In this document: positions 1-8,754 of the stretch, piece after piece
Layout: every line of letters starts with the position of its first letter
Numbering within the stretch: position 1 is the stretch's first letter
Assembly: GCA_009773415.1 (NCBI GenBank)
Contig: WSNO01000001.1
Location: 1-64,000, forward strand
Source: Nitrospirota bacterium
Lineage (GTDB): Bacteria > Nitrospirota > Thermodesulfovibrionia > Thermodesulfovibrionales > Dissulfurispiraceae
Reading direction: 5' to 3'
DNA length: 64,000 bases
Notes under the pieces: model-generated
What the model was told of the DNA's origin: nothing
What the model saw: only the letters and a program-made list of their open reading frames with translations
Database searches by the model: none
Translations under genes and position numbers: made by a program

Positions 1-437
1 AGGAATCAGCAGAAATCAACTGGTGCGATGAGACAGGGATACGCAATGATGAGAAGCGGGCAAAGGGATATGCACCCAAAGGCAAGACACCTACCATACG
101 GCTCAACGCCAACCGTACGAGCATGAGCATGGTTTCCGCGATAACCAATCAGGGTAAAGTGCGGTTTATGGTGTATAAAGAGGCGATGAACGCCGCCCTG
201 ATGATACGGTTCATGAAGCGGCTTATCAAAGATACAGGGCGTAAGGTATTTCTGATAGTGGATAATCTGAAGACACATCATAGCAGGATCGTGAAGCAAT
301 GGCTCCAGGAGAACAAAGAACAGATTGAGGTTTTCTACCTTCCATCGTATTCACCGGAACTGAACCCTGACGAATATCTGAACTGCGACCTCAAGTACGG
401 AGTGCATTCTGGAGTCCCTGCAAGAAACGACAAGAAT
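1..437 (+). pseudogene. IS630-family transposase, N-terminal/central part (broken by IS256; 5' end outside window)
   Basis: The frame is open from base 3. It reads the DDE core of an IS630 transposase: WCDETG near the start (first catalytic Asp), then LIVDNLKTHHS (second Asp) and LPSYSPELNPDE (final acidic residue). The reading then runs into the IS256 left end at 438, where about 7 foreign residues are added before a stop at 459-461. The missing C-terminal segment is found at 1758-1863. The protein was therefore interrupted by transposition, not by point mutation. A DDE integrase core with the SPELNP motif is diagnostic of IS630/Tc1-mariner-like enzymes. Confidence 0.85.
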
Positions 438-463
438 GAGCCTGTAAAATATTTTGTGTAAAT
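438..463 (+). repeat. IS256 left inverted repeat
   Basis: It reads gagcctgtaaaatattttgt then gtaaat. Compared with the reverse complement of 1732-1757 it matches at 21 of 26 positions, including a perfect 12-base inner block ttttgtgtaaat. Confidence 0.8.
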
Positions 464-509
464 AGCCTTCAGGGGGTAGGATAACGGACTGCCCCGAAGA
501 AGGAGAGAC

Positions 510-1715
510 ATGACGATAAGGAACGAACTGCTGGACGAGCTGCTGAAGGGCTACCAGAAGCCTGAAGACTTGCTGGGCGAGAGCGGTATATTGAAGCAAC
601 TGACGAAGGCGTTGCTGGATAGGTGTTTACAGGGCGAGATGACACATCATCTTGGCTATGCAAAGAATGACCCCAAGGGCAAGCACAGCGGCAACAGCCG
701 CAATGGCAGCTACGACAAGACAGTAATCGGGGAGCACGGCGAGATGGCCGTCACCGTCCCGCGAGACCGTAAGGGGAACTTTGAGCCGCTGATAGTACCC
801 AAGGGAACGAGCCGCTTCACCGGGTTTGACGACAAGATCATCTCGTTGTATGCCCGAGGGATGACGACACGGGATATCCAGTGCCATCTGCAGGAGATGT
901 ACGGAGTGGAAGTTTCTCCTGCCCTGATATCGACGGTAACCGACGCTGTGGAAGAAGAAGTCAAAGCATGGCAGAACCGGCCATTGGAATCGATCTATCC
1001 GATCGTCTATCTGGATGCCATAAGAATCAAGGTGCGCAGCAGTAATCAGATCATCAACAAGGCAATCTATCTTGCCATAGGGATTACGACCGACGGAACC
1101 AAAGAAGTCCTGGGCATGTGGTCCTCGGACAACGAGGGAGCGAAGTTCTGGCTCCAGATACTGACGGAGCTGAAGAATCGAGGAGTGCAGGACATCTTCA
1201 TCGTCTGCGTTGATGGCCTGAAGGGTTTGCCTGAGGCAATAGAGGCAGCATATCCCAAGACACAGGTTCAGCTGTGCATGGTGCATATGGTCCGGCACAG
1301 CCTGAAATATGTCTCCTGGAAAGAGCGAAAGGTCGTGGCAGCAGACCTGAAGCTCATCTACAGCGCTGTAACAGCAGAACAGGCAGCTGAGAACCTTGAA
1401 GCCTTTGCCCAGAAGTGGGATAAGCGGTTCCCGACGATTAGTGCATCGTGGCGCAACAACTGGGAGCGAATCATCCCGCTGTTCGGGTATCCGCCGGAAA
1501 TCCGCAAGATCATCTATACGACCAATGCCATAGAGTCGCTGAACATGTCGCTGCGGAAAGTGACGAAAAACCGGGGTTCGTTCCCCACGGCGTTCAAGCT
1601 GCTCTATCTGGCACTGAGAAACATTGCAAAGAAATGGACCCTGCCGGTACGGGACTGGAAATCAGCCCTCAATCAACTAGCGATCCTGTTTGATGGAAGA
1701 TTGCCCTTGGCATGA
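510..1715 (+). CDS. IS256-family transposase, intact
   Basis: This is a 401-residue transposase of the IS256/Mutator type, the usual full length for the family. The DDE triad is visible at about Asp169 (YLDAIRIK), Asp235 (CVDGLKG) and Glu342 (TTNAIESLN). The family C/D(2)H-like signature CMVHMVRHSLKYV lies between the last two. The N-terminal third carries the helical DNA-binding region. A strong Shine-Dalgarno (gaaggagag, 4 nt before ATG) supports the start. It sits inside 26-bp inverted repeats, so it is likely able to move its own element. No frameshift or missing catalytic residue is seen. A 223-codon open frame on the opposite strand is a shadow of this gene. Confidence 0.95.
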   Translation: MTIRNELLDELLKGYQKPEDLLGESGILKQLTKALLDRCLQGEMTHHLGYAKNDPKGKHSGNSRNGSYDKTVIGEHGEMAVTVPRDRKGNFEPLIVPKGTSRFTGFDDKIISLYARGMTTRDIQCHLQEMYGVEVSPALISTVTDAVEEEVKAWQNRPLESIYPIVYLDAIRIKVRSSNQIINKAIYLAIGITTDGTKEVLGMWSSDNEGAKFWLQILTELKNRGVQDIFIVCVDGLKGLPEAIEAAYPKTQVQLCMVHMVRHSLKYVSWKERKVVAADLKLIYSAVTAEQAAENLEAFAQKWDKRFPTISASWRNNWERIIPLFGYPPEIRKIIYTTNAIESLNMSLRKVTKNRGSFPTAFKLLYLALRNIAKKWTLPVRDWKSALNQLAILFDGRLPLA

Positions 1716-1731
1716 CTACTATAGAAAAGGC

Positions 1732-1757
1732 ATTTACACAAAATTATTGACACGCCC
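1732..1757 (-). repeat. IS256 right inverted repeat
   Basis: This is the inverted partner of the repeat at 438-463. The outer base is 1757, directly followed by the probable target duplication caaagaat. Confidence 0.8.
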
Positions 1758-1863
1758 CAAAGAATTGAAAGGCAAGCTGGTTTCCCATATGAGAATGCTG
1801 CAGAAAAAGCCCGGACGCGTCCGGAAATACTTCGAGCATTCGAGAATCAGATATGCTGCGTAA
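1758..1863 (+). pseudogene. IS630-family transposase, C-terminal end (separated by IS256)
   Basis: Read from codon 1759-1761 this gives KELKGKLVSHMRMLQK and ends IRYAA before a TAA at 1861-1863. This is the typical C-terminus of IS630 transposases, which follows the NPDEYLNCDLKYGV region found at 1-437. It has no start codon or ribosome site of its own and is the 3' exile of the same gene. Confidence 0.8.
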
Positions 1864-1918
1864 CAATCCTATTTGGTTGCCGGATTAATAACAGGTTATT
1901 ACAGCACATCGACTACTC

Positions 1919-1938
1919 AACTTTGGGACACCACTGAT
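1919..1938 (+). repeat. 20-bp repeat, candidate IS630 terminal sequence (copy 1)
   Basis: aactttgggacaccactgat lies 55 bp after the IS630 transposase stop. A copy with 18 of 20 identical bases (aacattgggacactactgat) lies at 47564-47583. Its place just downstream of a transposase gene suggests an IS end. The matching left end cannot be checked because it lies outside the window. Confidence 0.4.
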
Positions 1939-1992
1939 ATTCGGTCCTTGTGGAATTATAGGGATTTATGTCTTTAGTCGGAGCAGGCTTAT

Positions 1993-2028
1993 GCCTGCAG
2001 ACATCGGACTCCTGCAGGCCCGATTTTT
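1993..2028 (+). terminator. Terminator-like hairpin before the polysaccharide operon, with a competing hairpin
   Basis: gcctgcag (1993-2000) pairs perfectly with ctgcaggc (2012-2019) over an 11-nt loop, and five T residues follow shortly (2024-2028). An upstream gcaggc (1983-1988) can instead pair with 1993-1998 over a 4-nt loop, so the two helices exclude each other. This layout matches a transcription attenuator ahead of manC. It may equally be a simple terminator for the IS region. No promoter was identified with confidence between 1864 and 2098. Confidence 0.4.
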
Positions 2029-2122
2029 ATACAATTATCTCCTTTCTGGTTGCGGCATGTAACCGGGAGGGCGGAGCAGTAAGAACTCAGTCATTATAAT
2101 GAGCAACGTGAGAAAGAGCGCC

Positions 2123-3548
2123 ATGAACAATCATATCACCGTGATTCCAACCATTTTGTGCGGCGGAGCCGGCACGCGCCTCTGGCCTCTGTCACGCGAA
2201 AAGCATCCGAAGCAACTGCTTCCTTTGTCAGGCCAGAATTCGCTGCTTCAGCAAACGGCTGTCAGGTCGGAGGGCATAAAAGGACAAGTCAATGTCTCCC
2301 CGAGAACTCTGATTTTATGCAACGAGCAATACCGTTTTCTTATTGCCGAGCAATTGCGCGAAATCGGTTTTGCCGGCGCAGAGATCATCCTTGAGCCCGC
2401 TGGCAGAAATACCGCGCCGGCACTTACTTGTGATGCCGTCCGATCATGTTATTGCAAATCTCGCTGCATTTCACGATGCAGTTATTCGAGGACTTCCGGC
2501 CGCTGCCCAGGGCGGCATAGTTACGTTTGGGGTGGTGCCTGAACGTCCTGAAACAGGCTACGGCTATATCAATGCCGGCTCGGCGGATGAGAGGGGGGCT
2601 TTACCGATCATCCGGTTTGTTGAAAAACCTGACAGCGTTACGGCGCAGCAGTATGTTGCGTGCAGCGGCTATTTCTGGAATAGCGGGATTTTTCTGGTGC
2701 GAGCCGATACCTGGTTAACTGTGCTTGCCGCATTTGCACCTGACATGGTGGACGCTTGTAGACACGCGCATGAAAACGGGGTTCGGGATATTGACTTCTT
2801 CCGTGTCAAGAGCGATGCGTTCATATCCTGCCCGGCTGACTCTATTGACTATGCGGTCATGGAGAAGCTGCCGTCCCGTCCGGACCTCGGCATCGGAGGA
2901 TTCGTCATTCCGCTTGATGCCGGCTGGTCTGATCTCGGCTCGTGGGACTCGGTCTGGACAGCTGCCGAAAAGGATGCCTCAGGCAATGCCGTGTCCGGAG
3001 ACGTCTTGCTTCAGGATACGAGGAATTCACTGGTACATGCCGGCGGCAGGTTAGTGGCATGTGTCGGACTAGATGACATTGTTGTGGTAGAAACTGCCGA
3101 TGCCGTTCTTGTGGCGCGCAAGGACCGGGTTCAAAACGTCAAGCATATCGTAGTGGAACTCAGGCGAACCGAACGCGTCGAGGCGGCACTGCATCGCAAG
3201 GTGGCGCGCCCATGGGGCACCTATGACTGCGTTGATGCAGGCGAGCGTTTTCAGGTCAAACGCATTATCGTAAAGCCTGGCGCTGTTCTGAGCCTCCAGA
3301 TGCACCATCACCGTGCCGAACACTGGATTGTGGTAAGAGGCACCGCCCGAATATCAAGGGGGGACGAGAGCATCCTCCTCTCTGAAAATCAGTCGACCTA
3401 TATTCCTCTTGGTGTTCGTCACCGGCTCGAGAATCCGGGTAAGGTTCCGCTGGAACTTATCGAAGTGCAATCCGGCTCCTATCTTGGCGAAGATGATATT
3501 GTGCGGTTTGAAGATCTGTACGGGCGCAGGAAGGACTCATCGACATGA
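2123..3548 (+). pseudogene. manC: manC: mannose-1-phosphate guanylyltransferase / mannose-6-phosphate isomerase, broken by a frameshifting deletion
   Basis: The enzyme would make GDP-mannose from mannose-1-P and GTP, and its C-terminal cupin isomerises mannose-6-P. The 5' part has the nucleotidyltransferase signature GGAGTRLWPLSR, the PKQLL motif and EPAGRNTAPA. The rest continues in another frame from LLVMPSDHVI through FVEKP and YWNSGIF to the cupin MHHHRAEHW. In E. coli ManC about 20 residues separate NTAPA and the LxxxDHVI motif. Here the two motifs abut near 2420-2445, so some 50 or more bases, not a multiple of three, are missing and the frame shifts. The start at 2123 follows agaaagag; ATG 2099 is an upstream alternative. 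The 3' end overlaps manB by ATGA. A true deletion and an assembly error are both possible. Confidence 0.85.
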
Positions 3549-4903
3549 CGCCTGCCGCGGCTCTTACGTGTTTCAAGGCCTATGACATCCGCGGACGCAT
3601 TCCGGATCAACTCAATCCAGATATTTGCTACAGGATAGGGCGGGCATACGGCGCGTTTCTGATGCCGAAAAGCACGGTTGTGGGGCATGACGTGCGCCTG
3701 ACCAGCCCAGTGTTCACCGATGCGTTGATACGGGGATTGACCGATGCCGGCAGTGACGTCATCGATATCGGTCTCTGCGGAACCGAAGAGGTCTATTTCC
3801 ATACATTCAACAGAAAGTCTGACGGCGGCATCATGGTTACGGCCAGCCATAATCCCATCGATTACAATGGTATGAAGCTGGTTCATGAAGAGAGCAGACC
3901 GATTAGCGGAGATTCCGGACTGTCCGACATCAGGGCATGTGCCGAGCTGAATGAATTTGCTTCTCCGCGCGTGAAAGGGTCCGTGCATCCGGACCGCGAC
4001 AAGTCGTCATATTTAAAACATCTTCTTGGATATGTTGACGCTTCTTTGCTGAAGCCTCTGCGCATTGTGACCAACGCCGGCAACGGCAGCGCCGGAATAA
4101 TCGTTGACGCGCTGGAAGATCATCTCCCCTTTGAATTCATCCGTATCAACCATGAACCGGACGGCGCCTTTCCGAACGGCATTCCAAACCCTCTGCTTCC
4201 CGAAAATCGCAGTGCGACAGAAGAAGCCGTCAAAAAGCACGGCTCGGCGTTCGGCATTGCGTGGGATGGAGACTTTGACCGTTGTTTCTTTTTTGATGAG
4301 AAAGGCCGCTTTATCGAGGGCTATTACATTGTGGGACTGATTGCGGCACAAATGCTGGCAAAACATCCCGGCGCGAAGATAATCCATGACCCCCGTCTCA
4401 CGTGGAACACGATAGAAACGGTGAAGGCGGGGGGCGGCATTTCCGTTCAAAGTAAAACGGGGCATGCCTTCATCAAGGAGCGGATGCGCGAAGAAGATGC
4501 AGCATATGGCGGAGAGATGAGTGGCCATCACTATTTTCGTGATTTCGCGTATTGCGATTCGGGCATGATACCGTGGCTTTTTGTTGCCGAGTATATGAGC
4601 ATGACGAATCAAACACTTTCTTCACTCGTTGATGAACGCATCGCCGCCTATCCTTGCAGCGGCGAACTGAACTTCCGGATTTCGGATGCGGAAGCAGTGC
4701 TGGAGAAAACTGCGGCGTATTATTTCGATCAGCATCCGAAGATTGACCGGACGGACGGCCTGAGCATGGAATTCTCTGACTGGAGATTCAACCTCAGATC
4801 GTCGAATACCGAACCGCTCCTGCGACTCAACGTCGAGACGAAGGGAGATTCCCGACTGCTGGAGCAGCGAGTTGCCGAGCTGTCCGGGATGATTAGGCAA
4901 TGA
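3545..4903 (+). CDS. manB: Phosphomannomutase / phosphoglucomutase (ManB/CpsG type)
   Basis: It interconverts mannose-6-P and mannose-1-P, feeding GDP-mannose synthesis. All four alpha-D-phosphohexomutase signatures are present: the phosphoserine loop TASHNP (near residue 100), the metal loop DGDFDRC, the sugar-binding loop [12 protein letters not shown] and the C-terminal phosphate-binding [12 protein letters not shown]. The length of 452 residues is usual for CpsG/ManB enzymes. The start overlaps the manC stop (ATGA), so translation is probably coupled. It lies with manC, gmd and fcl, the classical GDP-fucose gene set. Specificity for mannose over glucose is inferred from this context. Confidence 0.93.
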   Translation: MTPAAALTCFKAYDIRGRIPDQLNPDICYRIGRAYGAFLMPKSTVVGHDVRLTSPVFTDALIRGLTDAGSDVIDIGLCGTEEVYFHTFNRKSDGGIMVTASHNPIDYNGMKLVHEESRPISGDSGLSDIRACAELNEFASPRVKGSVHPDRDKSSYLKHLLGYVDASLLKPLRIVTNAGNGSAGIIVDALEDHLPFEFIRINHEPDGAFPNGIPNPLLPENRSATEEAVKKHGSAFGIAWDGDFDRCFFFDEKGRFIEGYYIVGLIAAQMLAKHPGAKIIHDPRLTWNTIETVKAGGGISVQSKTGHAFIKERMREEDAAYGGEMSGHHYFRDFAYCDSGMIPWLFVAEYMSMTNQTLSSLVDERIAAYPCSGELNFRISDAEAVLEKTAAYYFDQHPKIDRTDGLSMEFSDWRFNLRSSNTEPLLRLNVETKGDSRLLEQRVAELSGMIRQ

Positions 4904-5004
4904 TAGTGGTGACAGGCAGCGCAGGACTCATCGGCTTCACCTTTGCGTCCGACTGGTTTGGCTCATGCGATGAGCCAGTGCTCTCTCTGGACGCTCTAAG
5001 CTAA
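4900..5004 (+). pseudogene. 5' stump of a dTDP-glucose 4,6-dehydratase (rfbB) gene
   Basis: An ATG overlapping the manB stop (ATGA) opens a 34-codon frame. It reads [12 protein letters not shown], then a hydrophobic stretch, then [13 protein letters not shown] and a TAA stop. This matches the N-terminus of RfbB-type dehydratases: the Rossmann GxxGxxG loop, then a DEP-V-LDxLT strand. It stops exactly where the family would continue with TYAGN. Nothing else of rfbB follows before gmd, so only the first tenth of the gene is left. The second Gly of the loop has become Ser (GSAG for GGAG). It is too short to be functional. Confidence 0.6.
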
Positions 5005-5083
5005 TATCTTTTCTATCGAAAATATGGGTGGAAAGTGTTTTGACGGTTCTGCCCCGGGTTATTTACACAAGAAGGAGCATTTG

Positions 5084-6166
5084 ATGAAAAAAGCACTTAT
5101 CACTGGCATAACTGGACAGGATGGAGCGTATCTTGCCGAATTTCTTTTGCAGAAGGGGTATGAGGTTCACGGCATTAAACGACGGTCCTCTCTTTTCAAT
5201 ACGGCGAGAATAGACCATATTTATCAGGACCCGCATGTGAATAATCGACGGTTCATTCTGCATTACGGAGATCTGACTGATTCAACAAATCTGATTCGGA
5301 TAATTCAAGAGGTCCAGCCTGACGAGATCTACAATCTTGCCGCCCAGAGTCATGTTGCGGTCAGCTTCGAATCTCCGGAGTATACTGCCAACTCGGACGC
5401 ACTGGGTGCCCTGCGTTTACTTGAGGCAATTCGTATTCTCGGCCTTGCTGCGAAAACACGGTTTTATCAGGCGTCTACTTCCGAGTTGTATGGTCTTGTG
5501 CGGGAGACTCCACAGAGGGAAACGACTGCTTTCTACCCCCGCTCGCCGTATGCTGTTGCCAAGCTCTATGCATATTGGATTACGGTCAATTACCGGGAAG
5601 CTTACGGGATGTTTGCGTGTAACGGCATTCTTTTTAATCATGAATCTCCCTTACGTGGAGAGACGTTTGTGACAAGAAAGATTACTCGTGCTCTTGCACG
5701 GATAAAACTCGGACTTCAGGATACTTTGTATCTTGGGAATTTATCTGCCAGGCGCGATTGGGGTCATGCAAGAGATTATGTGAAGGCCATGTGGTTGATG
5801 CTGCAGCAGGAAACTCCCGAAGATTTGGTTATTGCGACCGGAGAGCAGCATAGTGTAAAGGAGTTTATTGAAGCGGCAGCGCGTGAATTGGAAATTGCAA
5901 TAGACTGGCGGGGGGAAGGTATTGATGAGAGGGGATATGATCAGTCCGGAAAATGCATCGTCTCTGTCGACCGGCGATATTTTCGGCCGACCGAAGTCGA
6001 AACGTTGCTCGGCGATGCCACAAAAGCCGGAGAAAAACTTGGTTGGTATCCGACAATCTCGTTTTGTGAGCTTGTCGCCGAAATGGTCCGGGAAGACCTG
6101 AGATGTGCAGCGCGTGACGAGCTTGTGAAAAAACATGGCTTTGATTCTTATAATTATCACGAATAG
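5084..6166 (+). CDS. gmd: GDP-mannose 4,6-dehydratase
   Basis: It converts GDP-D-mannose to GDP-4-keto-6-deoxymannose, the first step to GDP-L-fucose, in the cytoplasm. It is an extended SDR of 360 residues. It has the NADP-binding [16 protein letters not shown] and the RR loop [16 protein letters not shown] that characterises Gmd. The catalytic S/T-E is in ASTSELYG and the YxxxK is in [12 protein letters not shown], followed by FNHESP and [11 protein letters not shown]. The start at 5084 is preferred over an upstream ATG at 5024 because gaaggag lies 6 nt before it and the Rossmann strand begins at once. fcl follows after 6 bp, so the two enzymes are likely co-translated. Confidence 0.96.
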   Translation: MKKALITGITGQDGAYLAEFLLQKGYEVHGIKRRSSLFNTARIDHIYQDPHVNNRRFILHYGDLTDSTNLIRIIQEVQPDEIYNLAAQSHVAVSFESPEYTANSDALGALRLLEAIRILGLAAKTRFYQASTSELYGLVRETPQRETTAFYPRSPYAVAKLYAYWITVNYREAYGMFACNGILFNHESPLRGETFVTRKITRALARIKLGLQDTLYLGNLSARRDWGHARDYVKAMWLMLQQETPEDLVIATGEQHSVKEFIEAAARELEIAIDWRGEGIDERGYDQSGKCIVSVDRRYFRPTEVETLLGDATKAGEKLGWYPTISFCELVAEMVREDLRCAARDELVKKHGFDSYNYHE

Positions 6167-6172
6167 ATAAAG

Positions 6173-7150
6173 ATGAACAGGAAATCAAAAATCTATATAG
6201 CAGGCCACAAGGGACTTGTCGGTTCCGCGATGATACGCAATTTAACAAAGAACGGATTTGCAAACCTCTTGATCCGCACCCATGTCGAGCTGGACTTGAC
6301 AGAGCAGTCCGCAGTGAATGCCTTTTTCTCCCGGGAGAAGCCCGATTACGTTTTTCTCGCTGCCGCCAAGGTGGGTGGCATCCACGCCAACAACACCTAC
6401 CCTGCTGAATTCATACGCGACAATCTTGCCATTCAGAACAATGTCATCCACGCTGCATATCTGCATGGTGTCAGGCGACTGCTTTTTCTCGGATCTTCCT
6501 GCATTTACCCGCGTGACTGCCCACAACCAATGAAAGAAGAGTATCTTCTGGCCGGTTCTCTTGAACCGACCAATCGCCCGTACGCGGTGGCCAAGATTGC
6601 CGGAATCGAAATGTGCTGGGCTTACAATCGGCAATACGGCACCAATTTTCTCGCTGTAATGCCGACGAATCTGTATGGTCCCGATGATAACTATCATCCG
6701 GAAAACAGCCATGTTATTCCTGCCCTCATCCGGAAGTTTCATGAGGGTAGGGTTAACAACGATCCAAATGTCATTGTCTGGGGCACCGGCAACGCTAAAC
6801 GCGAGTTCATGTATGTCGACGACATGGCTGGCGCCTGCGTCCACCTGATGAACCTGATAGATGAGAAATTTCAGCCCCTGCTTGCGGCAGACCGCAACGA
6901 CGGTCTGCCGCCTCTTGTCAACATCGGATCAGGGGAAGACCTTACCATTAAGGAACTTGCCGAGCTGGTCAAGGTCGTTGTCGGTTACCGCGGCGGCATT
7001 GTTTATGACACCACCAGGCCGGACGGCACGCCGAGGAAACTGCTCGATGTCCGGCGTTTGAGATCCCTTGGTTGGCAGAGCACAAGCAGGCTGGAGGACG
7101 GTCTGGCGCTTGCATATCGACAGTATCAGGAAATATCAGGACGAACATGA
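6173..7150 (+). CDS. fcl: GDP-L-fucose synthase (GDP-4-keto-6-deoxymannose epimerase/reductase)
   Basis: It carries out the 3,5-epimerisation and 4-reduction that complete GDP-L-fucose. The 325-residue SDR has [14 protein letters not shown] for NADP binding, the serine loop [14 protein letters not shown], the catalytic YxxxK in [10 protein letters not shown], and the family motif [21 protein letters not shown]. This last motif distinguishes Fcl from other epimerases. The gene begins 6 bp after gmd. If manC is truly inactive, substrate must come from another GDP-mannose source. The stop overlaps a 14-codon stump (7147-7191). Confidence 0.96.
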   Translation: MNRKSKIYIAGHKGLVGSAMIRNLTKNGFANLLIRTHVELDLTEQSAVNAFFSREKPDYVFLAAAKVGGIHANNTYPAEFIRDNLAIQNNVIHAAYLHGVRRLLFLGSSCIYPRDCPQPMKEEYLLAGSLEPTNRPYAVAKIAGIEMCWAYNRQYGTNFLAVMPTNLYGPDDNYHPENSHVIPALIRKFHEGRVNNDPNVIVWGTGNAKREFMYVDDMAGACVHLMNLIDEKFQPLLAADRNDGLPPLVNIGSGEDLTIKELAELVKVVVGYRGGIVYDTTRPDGTPRKLLDVRRLRSLGWQSTSRLEDGLALAYRQYQEISGRT

Positions 7151-7191
7151 GAATAGTGCATGCAGCACTGCTTCTGACTGCGGCTCCATGA
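7147..7191 (+). pseudogene. 14-codon stump overlapping the fcl stop, possible glycosyltransferase start
   Basis: ATGA coupling with the fcl stop opens [14 protein letters not shown] and then a TGA. Sequences of the form M(R/K)IVHxx are common N-termini of glycosyltransferases, and translational coupling of such a gene to fcl would be ordinary. It is too short to identify, and it could be chance. I list it because the same pattern, a coupled 5' stump followed by a new module, is seen after manB. Confidence 0.25.
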
Positions 7192-7231
7192 AGAAGACTC
7201 TTTATTAAGATATAGGCCAGTCGACACAACC

Positions 7232-8560
7232 ATGCTTACCGTGATCCGAAATGCCTTTGTCCGACTCGCCGCCCATCAGGGGTTCCGCAGGTATTTCTTC
7301 AATACCTCGTGGATGTTTGGCGAACACGTCCTGCGCATTATCGCCGCGCTGTTTGTCGGGATTTTCGTTGCTCGCTATCTGGGGCCTCAGCAGTTTGGCG
7401 TCTATAGCTATGCATTGGCCTTCGTGGCGCTGTTCGGCGCCGTCGCCGGTCTGGGGCTCAACAGCATTGTGGTGCGCGACTTGCTCAACTATCCGGAAAA
7501 ACGCCGTGTTTATCTGGGCACGGCATTCTGGCTCAAGCTGGCAGGCGCCTTGCTAACGATGGTGCTTCTGGCAGGCGCCTTGCAATTTACCGGAAACGAT
7601 GACACCACCAATCTCTATATTTACATCATCGCCGCCGGCCTGATTTTCCAATCTTTCGATGTGGTTGATTTTTATTTCCAGTCGCAGGTGCTTTCCAAAT
7701 ATGTATCCATAGCCAAGCTGATCCAGCTGTCGCTGTCTTCCGCGCTCAAGCTGTATTTCATCTTCACTCAGGCTGATTTGATCTGGTTTGTGCTGGTGAG
7801 CCTAATCGATCAGATAAGCTTGGCGCTTGCCTTGGTTTTCGCGTTTTGGCGTCAGAAAATCGGCAGCTTTTTGTGTTGCTTTGACCTGAGCACTGCCAAG
7901 TCAATGCTCAGAAACTCATGGCCGCTCATCCTGTCAGGCGTCGCGGTTATGGTTTACATGAGAATTGATCAGATTATGATCAAAGAGATGCTCGGGGATC
8001 GGGAGGTGGGGGTATATTCGGCCGCAGTCAGACTATCTGAGGCATGGAATTTCGTGCCGGGGATTATCACGGCATCCGTCTTTTCCGCCATTGTGAATGC
8101 AAAAAAAATCAGCCATGCGCTCTACAGCCAAAGACTGCAAAGACTCTTCACCCTGTTGACGTGGCTTGCTATCGGCGTCGCCCTGCCCATGACATTCCTG
8201 GCAGATTCGATGGTCAGCATGCTGTTTGGAAGTGCCTATCAGGAGGCAGGCAGCATACTTGCAATCCATATTTGGGGGGCGGTGTTTGCGTTCCTCGGCA
8301 TTGCCTCTGGTGTTTTTTTTACGGTAGAGAACTACACAAAGAAGTCGCTTTATCGCACGGGATTCGGCGCTGCTTCCAAAGTATTGCTCAATCTTGCCTT
8401 GATTCCGCATTACGGCGTGAACGGGGCTGCCGTTGCAACCGTACTCAGTCAATTGATAGCAAACTGTCTCTATGATATCTTTGACGGCACCACACGGGAG
8501 CTATTCATAATTAAATTAAGGGCATTGTTCCCGATTCATTATGTTTGGAGACAGGGATAA
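7232..8560 (+). CDS. Polysaccharide flippase of the Wzx/MOP family
   Basis: This 442-residue polytopic membrane protein belongs to the oligosaccharide flippase family, which moves undecaprenyl-PP-linked repeat units across the inner membrane. Near the N-terminus are FNTSWMFGEHVLRII and FVARYLGPQQFGVYSYA, the typical opening of the family, followed by about 12 hydrophobic segments. The MR(I/V)DQIMI motif at mid-protein (with GEVGVYSAA-like GDREVGVYSAA) is the conserved start of the second half. It pairs functionally with the ligase/polymerase-like protein at 14324. An 80-bp gap separates it from fcl, and 194 bp without a gene follow (8561-8754), so it may end the first transcription block. Confidence 0.9.
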   Translation: MLTVIRNAFVRLAAHQGFRRYFFNTSWMFGEHVLRIIAALFVGIFVARYLGPQQFGVYSYALAFVALFGAVAGLGLNSIVVRDLLNYPEKRRVYLGTAFWLKLAGALLTMVLLAGALQFTGNDDTTNLYIYIIAAGLIFQSFDVVDFYFQSQVLSKYVSIAKLIQLSLSSALKLYFIFTQADLIWFVLVSLIDQISLALALVFAFWRQKIGSFLCCFDLSTAKSMLRNSWPLILSGVAVMVYMRIDQIMIKEMLGDREVGVYSAAVRLSEAWNFVPGIITASVFSAIVNAKKISHALYSQRLQRLFTLLTWLAIGVALPMTFLADSMVSMLFGSAYQEAGSILAIHIWGAVFAFLGIASGVFFTVENYTKKSLYRTGFGAASKVLLNLALIPHYGVNGAAVATVLSQLIANCLYDIFDGTTRELFIIKLRALFPIHYVWRQG

Positions 8561-8754
8561 TAGATTGCAGTCTTTGCTCCCTCAGCAGACCGTGCGAGCA
8601 GGCAATCGAATGAATTCTGAATAGCTGATGTGCATACGCTGGATGTATTATTGTTGAGACAAAAGACGAAAATGTGAACCGTGGCTAATAGGCGATTATT
8701 TTAAATTGTCGGTTTGGCAATACATATCTTGCCAGGAATGAACGGGATAAACAA

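Larger units (their letters stand above)
438..1757 (+). mobile_element. Complete IS256-family insertion sequence (about 1.32 kb)
   Basis: The element is bounded by 26-bp imperfect inverted repeats (438-463 and 1732-1757, 21 of 26 positions matching) and carries one intact transposase gene. The flanks hold a probable target duplication: caagaat at 431-437 and caaagaat at 1758-1765. They are identical apart from one lost A on the left copy, and IS256 elements usually duplicate 8-9 bp. Removing the element and one target copy, and restoring that base, rejoins the IS630 reading frame (D-K-E-L-K-G). Intact ends and an intact gene suggest a recent insertion. Confidence 0.88.
1..1938 (+). mobile_element. 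IS630-family element, interrupted by an IS256 element; left end outside the window
   Basis: The two halves of one IS630-type transposase gene lie at 1-437 and 1758-1863, separated by a complete IS256-family insertion. The left terminus is outside the window. The right terminus is uncertain: after the transposase stop there is a stretch at 1919-1938 (aactttgggacaccactgat) that recurs with 2 mismatches at 47564-47583, so it may be part of the terminal repeat. The end given here is that inference. The element is dead unless transposase is supplied in trans. Confidence 0.6.

Noticed and set aside
627-1298. 223-codon open frame opposite the IS256 transposase
   Set aside because: It lies wholly antisense to a gene with a complete DDE core and a good ribosome site; no protein family is recognisable in it.
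2040-2098. JUMPstart/ops element (RfaH site) before the polysaccharide genes
   Set aside because: gggagggcggagcag is only vaguely similar; the GGCGGTAG core is absent.
2343-2545. Programmed frameshifting in manC
   Set aside because: No slippery heptamer or pseudoknot at the joint, and about 20 conserved residues are missing, so slippage alone would not restore the protein.
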